DNA of 64,000 nt from NCBI RefSeq assembly GCF_001884135.1, contig NZ_MAOC01000026.1, positions 1-64,000 on the forward strand. The letters run 5' to 3'. Below, piece after piece: positions 25,405 to 34,438 of this stretch; positions within the stretch are counted from its first letter, which is position 1, and every line of letters starts with the position of its first letter. The position numbers and the translations under genes are program-made. The notes under the pieces are model-generated. The model was not told where the DNA came from, made no database searches, and was given only the letters and a program-made list of their open reading frames with translations. Source of the stretch: Bacillus nitratireducens. Lineage in GTDB: Bacteria; Bacillota; Bacilli; Bacillales; Bacillaceae_G.

Positions 25405-25932
25405 ATGAAAAAAATATTGTATATTTTAAGTGTATTTATATTATGTGTATCTATTCAACAAGTTGTACATTCTCAAACAGATGCACCAGAGCTATCTTCT
25501 GATTGTCTTGAAAAAAGGAAAATTCGAGATGACAAGCATGTGAAAAATATAATAAGTGATATTAAATCCACATTTAATTTAAAAATTGATGAACATAGTT
25601 TTTGGGAAGTAAGTAAAAGAGATCTGGAGGCTGCGCATTTGATGTATGGTGGGTGGGAAAATGATTCTTATTATAATTCGCTAACTAAAATTTATGATAG
25701 TGGTGGATTTAGCGAGCAGCCTAGCTTATTCATGAGGGTACAAGAAGCATTTTTACTTTATAAAGAAAAAGATAATATCAATGTAATGAAACACTTAAAC
25801 CTAGATGTTGAAAAAGGGGAATGGATCGTTATAGAAACGAAAAAGAAGAAAGGGAAAAAAGTGAAATTCAAGCCGTTACAATGTGAAAAAAAATATTTGA
25901 AAAAGAGAAATGAGTACCATAATCTAAAATGA
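25405..25932 (+). CDS. Secreted protein of unknown function
   Basis: This 175-residue protein has a clear signal peptide (M-K-K-I-L-Y-I-L-S-V-F-I-L-C-V-S; predicted cleavage after V-H-S). The mature part has two cysteines (about residues 33 and 167) that could form a disulfide. The C-terminus is very basic (K-K-K-K-G-K-K). I do not recognise a family. It resembles the many small exported proteins of the B. cereus group in size and style. GAGGTG lies upstream of the ATG, and it converges on the catalase gene. Confidence 0.75.
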   Translation: MKKILYILSVFILCVSIQQVVHSQTDAPELSSDCLEKRKIRDDKHVKNIISDIKSTFNLKIDEHSFWEVSKRDLEAAHLMYGGWENDSYYNSLTKIYDSGGFSEQPSLFMRVQEAFLLYKEKDNINVMKHLNLDVEKGEWIVIETKKKKGKKVKFKPLQCEKKYLKKRNEYHNLK

Positions 25933-26011
25933 AATAACGGAATTTTGAATGCGGAAAATTTCGTTAATAATTGTAAATAAAGTGGTTGGAATTCCTAGTA
26001 ATTTCGCCATA

Positions 26012-26047
26012 AAAAAACGTCATTTTTTATTTTAAAATGACGTTTTT
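26012..26047. terminator. Bidirectional terminator between the secreted protein gene and the catalase gene
   Basis: AAAACGTCATTTT pairs with AAAATGACGTTTT with flanking A and T runs on both sides. Confidence 0.9.
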
Positions 26048-26052
26048 TATAC

Positions 26053-27432
26053 TTAAAGCTTTTGCATCGCACTTTCAATCCTCTTCACCAAATCAGTTGA
26101 CACTTTATGAAAATACCCTAAAACGACCTTTCTAATATCATCGGAGATAACTTTCAAATCACTAGCTAAGTTTTTAGCAAGATGTTCTTTTTCAATCGGT
26201 TTTAACTTCGCATAAAATTCACTAGGCTGCGTAAAGTCATCCTGTTTCGTAATAGAAGTTCTTTCAAGTTTACCTTCAACGTATCTTCCGTCACCGCTCG
26301 TTATTTGATTAGCAGGTGTCCAATTTTGCTGTTGGTTAATTGTTATTTTGCGAAATTCAGGTCCAATTCTTCTTCTTTGTGAATCACTATAAATGTTAGC
26401 GCGTCCTTGCAGCATTTTATCATCTGATAATTCAGCGCCGTCTAGTAAATTAGAAGGGGAGAAAGCGACTTTTTCTACTTCTTCCATATAATTTTCAGGA
26501 TTTTTATTTAATATCATTTTGCCGACTGGTATAAGAGGATACGACTTTTCATCCCATACCTTTGTATCATCTAAAGGGTCATAAGAAAGATGTGCTTCAT
26601 CTTTCGGATCCATGAGCTGGACATATAAACCATATTCCACTGGTTTACCATTTGCAATTGCATCATATAAATCTTTCCCGCTATAATCAGGGTTTTCGGC
26701 AGCCAGTTTATTTGCTTCCTCACTAGTAATGAATTGTACACCTTCAAATGGGTACCAATGATACTTTACATACTTTCGAGTACCTTCTGCATTTCTCCAA
26801 ACATATGTATTAACACTATGTCCTGGGATGTGGCGAAGACTTTTGGCCGTACCAGCATCAGAGTATAAATGGACAACGAAATGAATGGATTCAGGTGCTC
26901 TAGCGACAAATCTCCAAAATCTATTCGGGTCTATTAAGTTATTTATAGGTGAAGGTAACAACGCTTGAATCGTTTCAGGGAAACGCATCGGATCACGAAC
27001 AGAAAAGACAGGAATGTGATTACATAAAAGATCGAAAATGCCTTCCTTTGTATAAAACTTTGTAGAAAAACCGCGTACATTTCTAGAAGTGTCAGGTGTT
27101 CCTTTCGTACTAACAGCTAATGAAAATCGAACCATAACAGGAACTTTCTCATTAGAATTTTGTAGAAAACTTAACTTTGTATGTTCTGACATTGGATAGA
27201 TCGTTTGAAAATAACCGAACGCACCAAATCCTTTTACATGAACAGGTCTTTCTAAAATTTTTTCGTGAATAAATTCTTGTAACGTCTCGTGAAGTACACT
27301 ATCTTGCTTTAAAATAGGTCCACGTGAACCAACTGTTTGAGAGTGATGTTTGGCTGGTTCATTAAGTTCTCGATTGATATTAAAGGATTCTCCTAATAAA
27401 GATTCCCGCTGTTTATCATGTTTTTCATCCAT
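26053..27432 (-). CDS. Haem catalase (clade of KatX/KatA-like monofunctional catalases)
   Basis: This monofunctional haem catalase decomposes H2O2. The distal histidine is in R-P-V-H-V-K-G (H65 from this start), the distal asparagine in L-L-C-N-H-I-P-V-F (N138), and the proximal tyrosine in I-Y-S-D-S-Q-R-R-R-I-G. I set the start at 27432: GGAGG lies 8 nt upstream, giving 459 residues. The frame is open for 24 more codons upstream, but the ATG at 27462 and the extreme start have no ribosome binding site. It could be the spore-type enzyme (KatX) or a general stress enzyme; I could not identify a convincing sporulation promoter. Confidence 0.9.
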   Translation of the reverse strand: MDEKHDKQRESLLGESFNINRELNEPAKHHSQTVGSRGPILKQDSVLHETLQEFIHEKILERPVHVKGFGAFGYFQTIYPMSEHTKLSFLQNSNEKVPVMVRFSLAVSTKGTPDTSRNVRGFSTKFYTKEGIFDLLCNHIPVFSVRDPMRFPETIQALLPSPINNLIDPNRFWRFVARAPESIHFVVHLYSDAGTAKSLRHIPGHSVNTYVWRNAEGTRKYVKYHWYPFEGVQFITSEEANKLAAENPDYSGKDLYDAIANGKPVEYGLYVQLMDPKDEAHLSYDPLDDTKVWDEKSYPLIPVGKMILNKNPENYMEEVEKVAFSPSNLLDGAELSDDKMLQGRANIYSDSQRRRIGPEFRKITINQQQNWTPANQITSGDGRYVEGKLERTSITKQDDFTQPSEFYAKLKPIEKEHLAKNLASDLKVISDDIRKVVLGYFHKVSTDLVKRIESAMQKL

Positions 27433-27703
27433 CGATATAGCCTCCAAATCTTTTTTGTCCATTGTTACTAAATATGATTTTATAGCGTTGATTATGTATG
27501 ACACGCAAAGTTCAAACTAGTAACAGACCGCTAGATGAAAAAAACACGTATGTAGTGGACCTGTTGAAATAGAAGAAATTATGGAAAAATGAATATCGGG
27601 AAGAAAATTCCTATTAAAATATTAATCTGAAAAATGAATTTATACATGAATTTATAGAGAATGAACATAAATAAACAGGGGAAATAACTAGGAGGAATTT
27701 AAA

Positions 27704-28918
27704 ATGTCGGATTGGTTTCAATTAGATAAAGAATACATTATGCCTACGTATTGTCGTACGGAGGTTGCGATAGAAAGAGGAGAAGGAAGTAAACTTTATG
27801 ATGTAGATAGTAAAGAGTATTTAGATTTATTTTCTGGTGTAGGAGTAAACGTATTAGGATACAATCACCCTAAAATTGTGCAAACAACAATGGAACAAGT
27901 TACGAAATCGTTGCATCTTCCATTTCATTTTTTAAATCCAGTTGCGATTGAGTATGCAAAGAAATTAGTTGATTGCTCTTTAAAAAACGGAAAGGTCTTT
28001 TTTACAAACTCTGGTACGGAAGCGACAGAAACGACGTTAAAATTAATTGATAAATATAAATCTATTACGAATGAAGAACGTGACGGAGTAGTTGTGCTGA
28101 AAGATAGTTTCCACGGGCGAACATTAGGGGCGTTACATTTTACGAGACAAGAAAATGTATATCAAAATTTCCCTAAAACATCGATTCCTGTATATGAAGT
28201 GGAACGTGAAAATATAGAACAATTAGAAGAAATAATTATTAACGAAAATCCCATTGCAATTATGTTAGAGCCTGTTTTAGGAAGCGGGGGGATCTATCCT
28301 TTATCAAGTGAATATTTACATGGTGTTCAATATCTATGTGATAAATATAATGTACTTCTCATAGTCGATGAAGTACAAAGTGGTATGGGGAGAACAGGAA
28401 AACTATTCGCTTATCAAAATTTCAATATTACACCCGATATTATTCAAATTGGCAAAGGAGCAGGAGGCGGGATACCGCTAGGGGGAATTATTGTAGGTGA
28501 AAAATTATGTGATGTATTTGCACCAGGAGATCACGGCACAACGTTTGCTCATTCTTCAATGGGAACCGCTTTAGGGTTAACGGTTTTAAATACATTGATT
28601 GACGATGGTTTAATGCAAGAAGCGTATGAAACGTCACACTATCTAAATGATAAATTGCAAGAAATTCAGAAAGAAAATTCTTATTATATTCAGGAAGTAC
28701 GCCATGCTGGTATGATGTTTGGAATTAGTTTGAATGATACGAATGAAAACGTAAAGAAATTACAGGTAAAGCTAATGGAGAAAGGGATGTTAGTTGACGT
28801 TACACAAGGGAACATCATCCGTTTACTTCCGCCATATATAATTACAAAAGAAGAAATCGATACATTTGTTAATGAGTTTATCTCTTGTATGCATAGTTTA
28901 GCAGCTACAAGCGTTTAA
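27704..28918 (+). CDS. Class III PLP aminotransferase (acetylornithine aminotransferase-like)
   Basis: This fold-type I PLP enzyme of 404 residues has N-S-G-T-E-A near residue 105, S-F-H-G-R-T, the PLP aspartate in V-D-E-V-Q-S-G-M-G-R-T-G, and the Schiff-base lysine in I-G-K-G-A-G-G-G-I-P-L-G. It is closest in look to ArgD (acetylornithine / succinyl-diaminopimelate aminotransferases). It stands alone with no arginine genes nearby, so the substrate could be ornithine, GABA or another omega-amino acid. TAGGAGG precedes the ATG. Confidence 0.85.
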   Translation: MSDWFQLDKEYIMPTYCRTEVAIERGEGSKLYDVDSKEYLDLFSGVGVNVLGYNHPKIVQTTMEQVTKSLHLPFHFLNPVAIEYAKKLVDCSLKNGKVFFTNSGTEATETTLKLIDKYKSITNEERDGVVVLKDSFHGRTLGALHFTRQENVYQNFPKTSIPVYEVERENIEQLEEIIINENPIAIMLEPVLGSGGIYPLSSEYLHGVQYLCDKYNVLLIVDEVQSGMGRTGKLFAYQNFNITPDIIQIGKGAGGGIPLGGIIVGEKLCDVFAPGDHGTTFAHSSMGTALGLTVLNTLIDDGLMQEAYETSHYLNDKLQEIQKENSYYIQEVRHAGMMFGISLNDTNENVKKLQVKLMEKGMLVDVTQGNIIRLLPPYIITKEEIDTFVNEFISCMHSLAATSV

Positions 28919-29220
28919 AAACTTTAATGAAAAATCACCTTATTTTTAATGCAAATAGGAAGAAAATAGTGGTAAAAAAATAAAATTACGTAAAAAAATA
29001 AAAAGCTGAAAAAGGTACTCATATAGCGCCTTCTTCAGCTTTTTATAATACTAAAATTAATTAACCTAAGGAGCATCTCATTGGACAAATAATTAATTAT
29101 GTGAAACAATAATAACAGATAAGGAGACATTAATTTTCCTTAAGTGCTTCTAATTAATTTTATTCAATAAGAGAAGGTGTGCTTAAAGAAGTTAAATTAA
29201 ATAAGGAGCTGTTTTATTAT
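28919..29220. other. Intergenic region holding one terminator
   Basis: After the aminotransferase gene the sequence is AT-rich and non-coding. It contains the hairpin at 29001-29044 and then about 170 nt leading to the MFS gene. Several AAGGAG-like sequences occur (29067, 29120, 29203), but only the last is followed by the MFS start. Confidence 0.6.
29001..29048 (+). terminator. Terminator downstream of the aminotransferase gene
   Basis: AAAAGCTGAA with extension pairs with TTCAGCTTTT around a loop of roughly 14-20 nt, with a T tract. Confidence 0.85.
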
Positions 29221-30678
29221 ATGCAACAAAATAATGATTTGAATTTTGAACCTCAAGACGTTAATATTGTCAATCCTAAACAAGCCAGGAAAGCAGTAAT
29301 TGCTACTGGTATAGGGAATGCAATGGAGTGGTTTGACTTCGGATTATACGCGTATTTAGCGGTTATCTTAAGTCAATTATTCTTCTCAGGTGTTAATAAT
29401 AGTGGATTGCAACTTGTACTTACATTCGGTACATTTGCAGCAGCCTTTCTCGTTCGACCAATCGGAGGTGTATTCTTTGGTAGAATAGGAGATAAGTACG
29501 GCCGAAAAATCGTGTTAAGTACTACTATTATTTTAATGGCACTTTCTACATTATTCATCGCATTACTACCAACCTATGAACAAATTGGTGTATGGGCACC
29601 AATACTACTTTTAGTTGCCAGAATGATTCAAGGCTTCTCTACAGGCGGCGAATATTCAGGTGCAATGGTTTATATCGCAGAATCTTCTCCAGATAAAAAG
29701 CGTGGTATACTCGGTAGTGGTCTTGAAATTGGAACACTCTCAGGTTACATTGCTGCATCGGTAATTGTTACCATTTTGACGTTATTGTTAACAGATGAAC
29801 AAATGCTCAGCTGGGGCTGGCGTATTCCTTTCTTAATAGCTGCACCAATTGGTTTGGTCGGTTTATATTTACGCCGTCATTTAGATGAATCTCCCATCTT
29901 TGAAGAGATGGAAAAAGCACAAGAGGAATCTGAAGACAACGAACAATTTTCATTTATGGATATATTAAAATATCACAAAAAAGACTTCTTATTAAGCACA
30001 GTTATTGTCGCCTTCTTTAATATTACAAATTATATGATTCTTTCGTATATTCCTTCTTATCTAACTCAAGTACTTAAAGTCAAAGAAACAACTGGCTTAT
30101 TAATTATTTCTATTACGATGGCACTTATGATTCCACTGGCCCTTTATTTCGGTAAATTAAGTGATAAAATTGGTAATAAACGTGTCGTGCAAATTGGTTT
30201 ACTTGGTTTAACAGTATTTGCAATTCCAGCATTTTTACTAATAGGTAATGGACATATTGCAGCTATATTTGCAGGTATTTTCATTTTAGGATTCTTCCTA
30301 AGTGTATATGAAGGAACACTACCTTCATTATTACCATCACTATTTTTCACCGATGTACGTTATCGAGCACTTTCGATCTCATTTAATATTTCTGTATCGA
30401 TATTCGGTGGAACAACACCGCTCGTATGTTCATACTTAGTTCATGCAACCGGTAACCCGCTTGCACCGGCATTTTATTTAGCAGGTGTAAGTATTATTGG
30501 ATTAGTTGCATTTAGTGTATTATTCGTTACAACTTCAGGACGTGCACTTAAAGGTTCATATCCTACAGTTGAAACGAAAAAGGAAGCACACCTAATCGCT
30601 AAAGAAGACCCTGAAGAAACACTTTGGTGGCATGAAGAGTCGTTAGAAATTGAAGCAGGGAAAAATGCTTCAATTTAA
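29221..30678 (+). CDS. MFS metabolite:proton symporter (ProP-like)
   Basis: This 12-helix MFS transporter of the metabolite:H+ symporter group (485 residues from this start) has G-N-A-M-E-W-F-D-F-G in the first helix, R-P-I-G-G-V-F-F-G-R-I-G-D-K-Y-G-R-K between helices 2 and 3, and G-F-S-T-G-G-E-Y-S-G in helix 4. These match ProP and related proline/betaine or dicarboxylate carriers. A soluble C-terminal tail (last 50 residues, charged) is present. A GTG at 29179 would add 14 residues but sits directly on its purine stretch, so the ATG at 29221 after AAGGAG is preferred. Substrate inferred: compatible solute. Confidence 0.86.
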   Translation: MQQNNDLNFEPQDVNIVNPKQARKAVIATGIGNAMEWFDFGLYAYLAVILSQLFFSGVNNSGLQLVLTFGTFAAAFLVRPIGGVFFGRIGDKYGRKIVLSTTIILMALSTLFIALLPTYEQIGVWAPILLLVARMIQGFSTGGEYSGAMVYIAESSPDKKRGILGSGLEIGTLSGYIAASVIVTILTLLLTDEQMLSWGWRIPFLIAAPIGLVGLYLRRHLDESPIFEEMEKAQEESEDNEQFSFMDILKYHKKDFLLSTVIVAFFNITNYMILSYIPSYLTQVLKVKETTGLLIISITMALMIPLALYFGKLSDKIGNKRVVQIGLLGLTVFAIPAFLLIGNGHIAAIFAGIFILGFFLSVYEGTLPSLLPSLFFTDVRYRALSISFNISVSIFGGTTPLVCSYLVHATGNPLAPAFYLAGVSIIGLVAFSVLFVTTSGRALKGSYPTVETKKEAHLIAKEDPEETLWWHEESLEIEAGKNASI

Positions 30679-30696
30679 AAAGTAACTTAGAAGTAT

Positions 30697-30731
30697 AAAA
30701 AGACTCCTATGAAAATAGGAGTCTTTTTTGT
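30697..30731. terminator. Bidirectional terminator between the MFS gene and MoxR operon 2
   Basis: AAAAAGACTCCTAT pairs with ATAGGAGTCTTTTTT around GAAA. Confidence 0.93.
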
Positions 30732-30735
30732 TATG

Positions 30736-31866
30736 TTATTTCTTTCTTTTCTTCAAACTCTTCTGATACAAGTAAAGTTTATGAATCTCTTCCTTAAATT
30801 CTTGAAGTAGTATCATATCCTCACGATTCGAATATCTTACTGCATTATAAGCATCTATAATAATATGACTCTGAATATTTGCACCTTCTTCAAGATTTAT
30901 TCTTTCTAACCAAGCCTCAACCGTTTCTCCTCGCTCTCGGTTTAAAGGGGGGGATAGTTTGCTCTCGAGTTTGAAAATTTCTTTCCGAATTTCGTTATTT
31001 GGTGGTTTATTTCGTTTGAACCGTTTTTGACCTGTTCCTTCTTTATCAGCAATGATAGTAGATTCGAAGATAGGCATATTTGGTAAACTTAAATGTTTTC
31101 GTTTTTTTACTATTTTCCAAACGACGTAAATAGCGATGGCTGTACATGCTATTATTGTAATGCTATTAATGAGAGTTGGATCAAAAGGACGCTGCCCCAA
31201 TTCCTCTTTAATTTGTGGATCTTTTAAATTTCCTTTATTCGACCAAAAGTCGTCTGTATCTTTTAATGCAGCTGCCGAGAACAATGGATTTAAAGCATAA
31301 CCAAATCCTAAGGCAACTACTTGTATGATATAAGAAAAAAGAAGCCGAATATAAGGAAATACCGGAATAAGTAAAGCGCTAATTATTCCAATCGTAATAA
31401 TAGAAGTGAAACGTAATAGCTGTTGATTGCGATTGGAACCTGTTAACCAAAATGTAATCATTATGTGTAAAGTTAATAGTAACAATTTCCACAATGGCGG
31501 AAAGGGGGCATAAAATATAGCTGAAACGACAAACCATACAATACCGCCTAACGATTTTTGTACTGGATATCCCGGTCCAACAGAGTGTACGATAAAGAAA
31601 AACAGTGGTAATAATATTGTGCCTAAAATAGAGAAAGGTAGAAATAAAGAACAACCGATTATTTGAATAACTAACAGTAGTACAAAACCTGTTGTTTTCT
31701 TATTCATAAATTTATGAATAAGAAATACTCCTACATAACCGGTCACTAAAAATATAGCAATACCAATGAGTTCATCTCTTTCCGTTAATAATGAAAGAAG
31801 GATGAGCAGAATAAAGTCATTAACGTGATAGAGCCAAGTTTTCAAGCTTTTCCACCATCCCTTCAT
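30736..31866 (-). CDS. Multi-pass membrane protein with DUF4129-like tail (copy 2)
   Basis: This 376-residue protein has about seven hydrophobic helices in the first 210 residues, one more near 250-270 (S-I-T-I-I-A-C-T-A-I-A-I-Y-V-V), and a basic cytoplasmic tail with E-T-V-E-A-W-L-E-R-I and Y-N-A-V-R-Y. The tail matches that of the protein at 17155-17889. I chose the methionine of M-K-G-W-W-K-S-L as start; the frame is open to 31923 but the earlier part overlaps the DUF58 gene further. Even so, it overlaps the DUF58 stop by about 47 nt, suggesting coupled translation. Third gene of the second MoxR operon. Confidence 0.8.
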   Translation of the reverse strand: MKGWWKSLKTWLYHVNDFILLILLSLLTERDELIGIAIFLVTGYVGVFLIHKFMNKKTTGFVLLLVIQIIGCSLFLPFSILGTILLPLFFFIVHSVGPGYPVQKSLGGIVWFVVSAIFYAPFPPLWKLLLLTLHIMITFWLTGSNRNQQLLRFTSIITIGIISALLIPVFPYIRLLFSYIIQVVALGFGYALNPLFSAAALKDTDDFWSNKGNLKDPQIKEELGQRPFDPTLINSITIIACTAIAIYVVWKIVKKRKHLSLPNMPIFESTIIADKEGTGQKRFKRNKPPNNEIRKEIFKLESKLSPPLNRERGETVEAWLERINLEEGANIQSHIIIDAYNAVRYSNREDMILLQEFKEEIHKLYLYQKSLKKRKK

Positions 31867-32983
31867 TATTAATGAGAAACGTAGGCTGAGATAGAAGAGG
31901 AAGCTCATTCTTCTGCAAACCAATGTATATCATTGTAGACGAGCGTTCCCTTTTTCTCGTTACATAGTGAAGAAATCCTTGTTTCGGAAGTAACGTACTA
32001 TCATCTGAAATACGTGCTAATTCCTCTAAAGCCTTCCCGTAATGTGTTTGTCCTTCGTTTAATGGTAAATGCAATGCACCAACTTCTGCTAAAACACTAA
32101 TAAATAACTCAAACGGAATTTGATGCTTCGTTGCGAATTGACAAATGTACGTTGTGAATGAAACAAGGTCTTCTACATTTTCTTTCCAACCGAATCCGCG
32201 ATCAGCAGCTAAAGAAAGACAAATCGTCCAACTATAATTTTTTACAGGTTCATATTGCTTCGCTTGTAACGCCTGCATTTTAGCAGATGCTTTCCAATGA
32301 ATAGAGCGGAAAGATTCACGTTCATATCGTTTAACACCGATAATGGATGTTTCATCATTGTAAAAAGAGAAATTCGTTCGATACGAACCTGTTAATAGTT
32401 GCTGGAGTTCTTGTAAACCGGCTACTTCTTTAGGAGTAGGGTATACAATAATTTCAGTCTTTAATTTATCGAAAACAGGTAAATGTACAGTTAATAAATG
32501 AAAAGGGTCTTTTAAAACACATTCGAACTGTTCAATTTGAAACACACCACGCTTCGTTGCGGTTAATGTTAAATCCCATTTTTGCGCTGAATGAGCAGGT
32601 TGTGAAAATGGGAAAGAAAATAACGTTTTCGATATTTGTTCAATCCCTTGATCCTTATGCGGTATAAGGGACGAATTTAAATGAAAATAACAAATGCCGT
32701 TAACGAGTGGTATATTTGCTCCATTTTTTAAATGAATAAAAAACTGTCCAGATTCATCAGGGAAAAGCCGAGTTGTTTGTTTTTCATTTATAACTTGAAA
32801 TCTTTTCTCTATGTAAGCGACATATTTATAAATGAAAATCGCAAATAAATAGTAGAAGAAAAAGAGAAACATAATAATTCGTTGCGGCAGAAAAAACGTA
32901 AATAGTATAGCACCTGGCACAGTTAATTGAATAATATGGAGTTGAAAAAATAAAGGTACAGTTACAACGCGCTGTCCATTCAT
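31820..32983 (-). CDS. DUF58 domain protein (copy 2)
   Basis: This 387-residue paralogue of the protein at 16030-17139 has two N-terminal membrane segments (about residues 10-50) and the DUF58 core with Y-E-R-E-S-F-R-S-I-H-W-K-A-S-A-K. It overlaps the upstream MoxR gene by 4 nt. As in copy 1, the gene order MoxR-DUF58-membrane protein is kept, so the protein probably works with its own ATPase at the membrane. Confidence 0.88.
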   Translation of the reverse strand: MNGQRVVTVPLFFQLHIIQLTVPGAILFTFFLPQRIIMFLFFFYYLFAIFIYKYVAYIEKRFQVINEKQTTRLFPDESGQFFIHLKNGANIPLVNGICYFHLNSSLIPHKDQGIEQISKTLFSFPFSQPAHSAQKWDLTLTATKRGVFQIEQFECVLKDPFHLLTVHLPVFDKLKTEIIVYPTPKEVAGLQELQQLLTGSYRTNFSFYNDETSIIGVKRYERESFRSIHWKASAKMQALQAKQYEPVKNYSWTICLSLAADRGFGWKENVEDLVSFTTYICQFATKHQIPFELFISVLAEVGALHLPLNEGQTHYGKALEELARISDDSTLLPKQGFLHYVTRKRERSSTMIYIGLQKNELPLLSQPTFLINNEGMVEKLENLALSR

Positions 32984-33909
32984 GCTTGTTCAATCTCCAC
33001 AGGTACGTCAACTTCTTTTAAAATCCTTTGCGTGATTTCATTTTTTGTCGTGCGTAAGGCACCTTCCATTGATAAGACGATACGGTGATTCCAAACGGAA
33101 GGAACTAAAAATTGTATATCTTCAGGTGTGCAATATTCTCTGCCGCGTAAAAAGGCTAATGCTTGAACGGCACGTACTAAAGCTAATGTAGCACGCGGGC
33201 TTACACCGTTAGCAATGTAATCATGATTTCTTGTAGCGTGAGCAAGTTTAATAATGTAATGTTCTAACGGTTCTGATACGAAAATTCCTTTCACTTGTTT
33301 CTGCGCTTTTAAAATGTCTTCTAAAGAAATGACTGATGTGACGCTTTCTAAAGGTGTATTGTTACGAAAACGACGCATCATTTTTAATTCATCTTCAGGA
33401 GCCGGATAACCAATTGAAATCGTCATTAAAAAGCGATCAAGTTGTGCATCTGGAAGAGGAAAAGTTCCTTGTGATTCAATCGGGTTTTGCGTCGCAATAA
33501 CAAAGAATGGTTTCGGAAGAGGAGTAGACTGCTTTTCAAGCGTTACTTGTCGTTCTTCCATAGCTTCTAACAAACTAGATTGTGTTCTCGGCATCGCGCG
33601 GTTAATTTCATCTGCAAGTAGTATATTTGTCATAATTGGTCCAAGTCTTAATTCGAATTCACTAGTTTTTGGATTGAAATATTCAATACCTGTTACATCA
33701 CTCGGAAGTACATCAGGGGTAAATTGAACGCGAGAAAAATTACCACCAATGCTTTTTGAAATTGTTTTTGCAAGTAATGTTTTTCCGGTGCCAGGCACAT
33801 CTTCGAGTAGTACATGTCCATCAGCAAGCAATGAAACGAGTAATAGATCTATAACATTGTCTTTACCGACAAAAACGGACCTTATGTTATCTTTCAATTT
33901 ATTTATCAT
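32980..33909 (-). CDS. MoxR-type AAA+ ATPase (copy 2)
   Basis: This 309-residue paralogue of the ATPase at 15101-16033 has Walker A E-D-V-P-G-T-G-K-T, Walker B I-L-L-A-D-E-I-N-R-A, and A-T-Q-N-P-I-E. Start choice: AAAGGA is 9 nt before the ATG at 33909, whereas the ATG at 33918 and TTG at 33927 overlap or abut it. It heads the three-gene operon reading towards 30.7 kb. Presence of two complete copies within 20 kb suggests either an old duplication or two envelope assemblies under different control. Confidence 0.9.
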   Translation of the reverse strand: MINKLKDNIRSVFVGKDNVIDLLLVSLLADGHVLLEDVPGTGKTLLAKTISKSIGGNFSRVQFTPDVLPSDVTGIEYFNPKTSEFELRLGPIMTNILLADEINRAMPRTQSSLLEAMEERQVTLEKQSTPLPKPFFVIATQNPIESQGTFPLPDAQLDRFLMTISIGYPAPEDELKMMRRFRNNTPLESVTSVISLEDILKAQKQVKGIFVSEPLEHYIIKLAHATRNHDYIANGVSPRATLALVRAVQALAFLRGREYCTPEDIQFLVPSVWNHRIVLSMEGALRTTKNEITQRILKEVDVPVEIEQA

Positions 33910-34023
33910 ATGTATCATTCCTTTCAAAATATAAACGGATATTTCTATATTTTAACAAATTATTCAGAAAATTGATATGATTTTTTAATTTAAAGAAATA
34001 GATATTAAGTTATTAAATTACTC

Positions 34024-34101
34024 TTGCATATTTTGGAATATGATTATACAATATCGATATACGATGTATCGTTAGTCGATATATCATGAAGCGATGTATC
34101 G
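34024..34101 (+). promoter_or_regulatory. padR promoter with three phased palindromes
   Basis: -35 TTGCAT (34024-34029), 17-bp spacer, -10 TACAAT (34047-34052). The 10-mers CGATGTATCG, CGATATATCA and CGATGTATCG start at 34062, 34077 and 34092, exactly 15 bp apart. The last runs into the GGAGG ribosome binding site. The arrangement predicts autorepression by PadR. Confidence 0.7.
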
Positions 34102-34113
34102 GAGGTAGTTATA

Positions 34114-34431
34114 ATGAATGCGAAAGCGCAAAAATATATTCCGTTAACTGAAGCAACCTATTACATATTATTGTCACTTGTGAAGCCAATGCACGGTTAC
34201 GGAATTATGCAAATGGTAGAAGAGATGACAAATGGGGAAGTAAAACTAGGTCCTGGTACTTTATATGGGAATACGACGAAGTTACTAAAAGAAAAGTTAA
34301 TAGTCGAAGTTGCCTCTACGGACAGAAAGAAGTGCTACGAATTAACTCCATTTGGTAGAGAAGTGTTAGAGCTAGAGTATAACAGATTGCAAAGATCTGT
34401 AAGGAATGGAAACAGTATATTAGGGGAGTGA
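34114..34431 (+). CDS. PadR family transcriptional regulator
   Basis: This 105-residue winged-helix protein has the PadR pattern L-T-E-A-T-Y-Y-I-L-L-S-L, G-Y-G-I-M-Q, G-P-G-T-L-Y-G and Y-E-L-T-P-F-G. It is the short PadR-s2 form, without a long C-terminal dimerisation helix pair. The start follows GGAGG within the third operator palindrome. It is followed 7 nt later by a DUF2812 membrane protein; PadR-DUF2812 pairs are a recurring arrangement in Firmicutes, usually a regulator with its own controlled membrane partner. Confidence 0.9.
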   Translation: MNAKAQKYIPLTEATYYILLSLVKPMHGYGIMQMVEEMTNGEVKLGPGTLYGNTTKLLKEKLIVEVASTDRKKCYELTPFGREVLELEYNRLQRSVRNGNSILGE

Positions 34432-34438
34432 ATGGAAG

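Noticed and set aside
26053-27504. Catalase start at 27504
   Set aside because: No ribosome binding site there; GGAGG lies 8 nt before the ATG at 27432.
27433-27560. Sporulation-type (sigma F or G) promoter for the catalase gene
   Set aside because: A CATACATA-like -10 is present on the minus strand, but no matching -35 at proper spacing was found.
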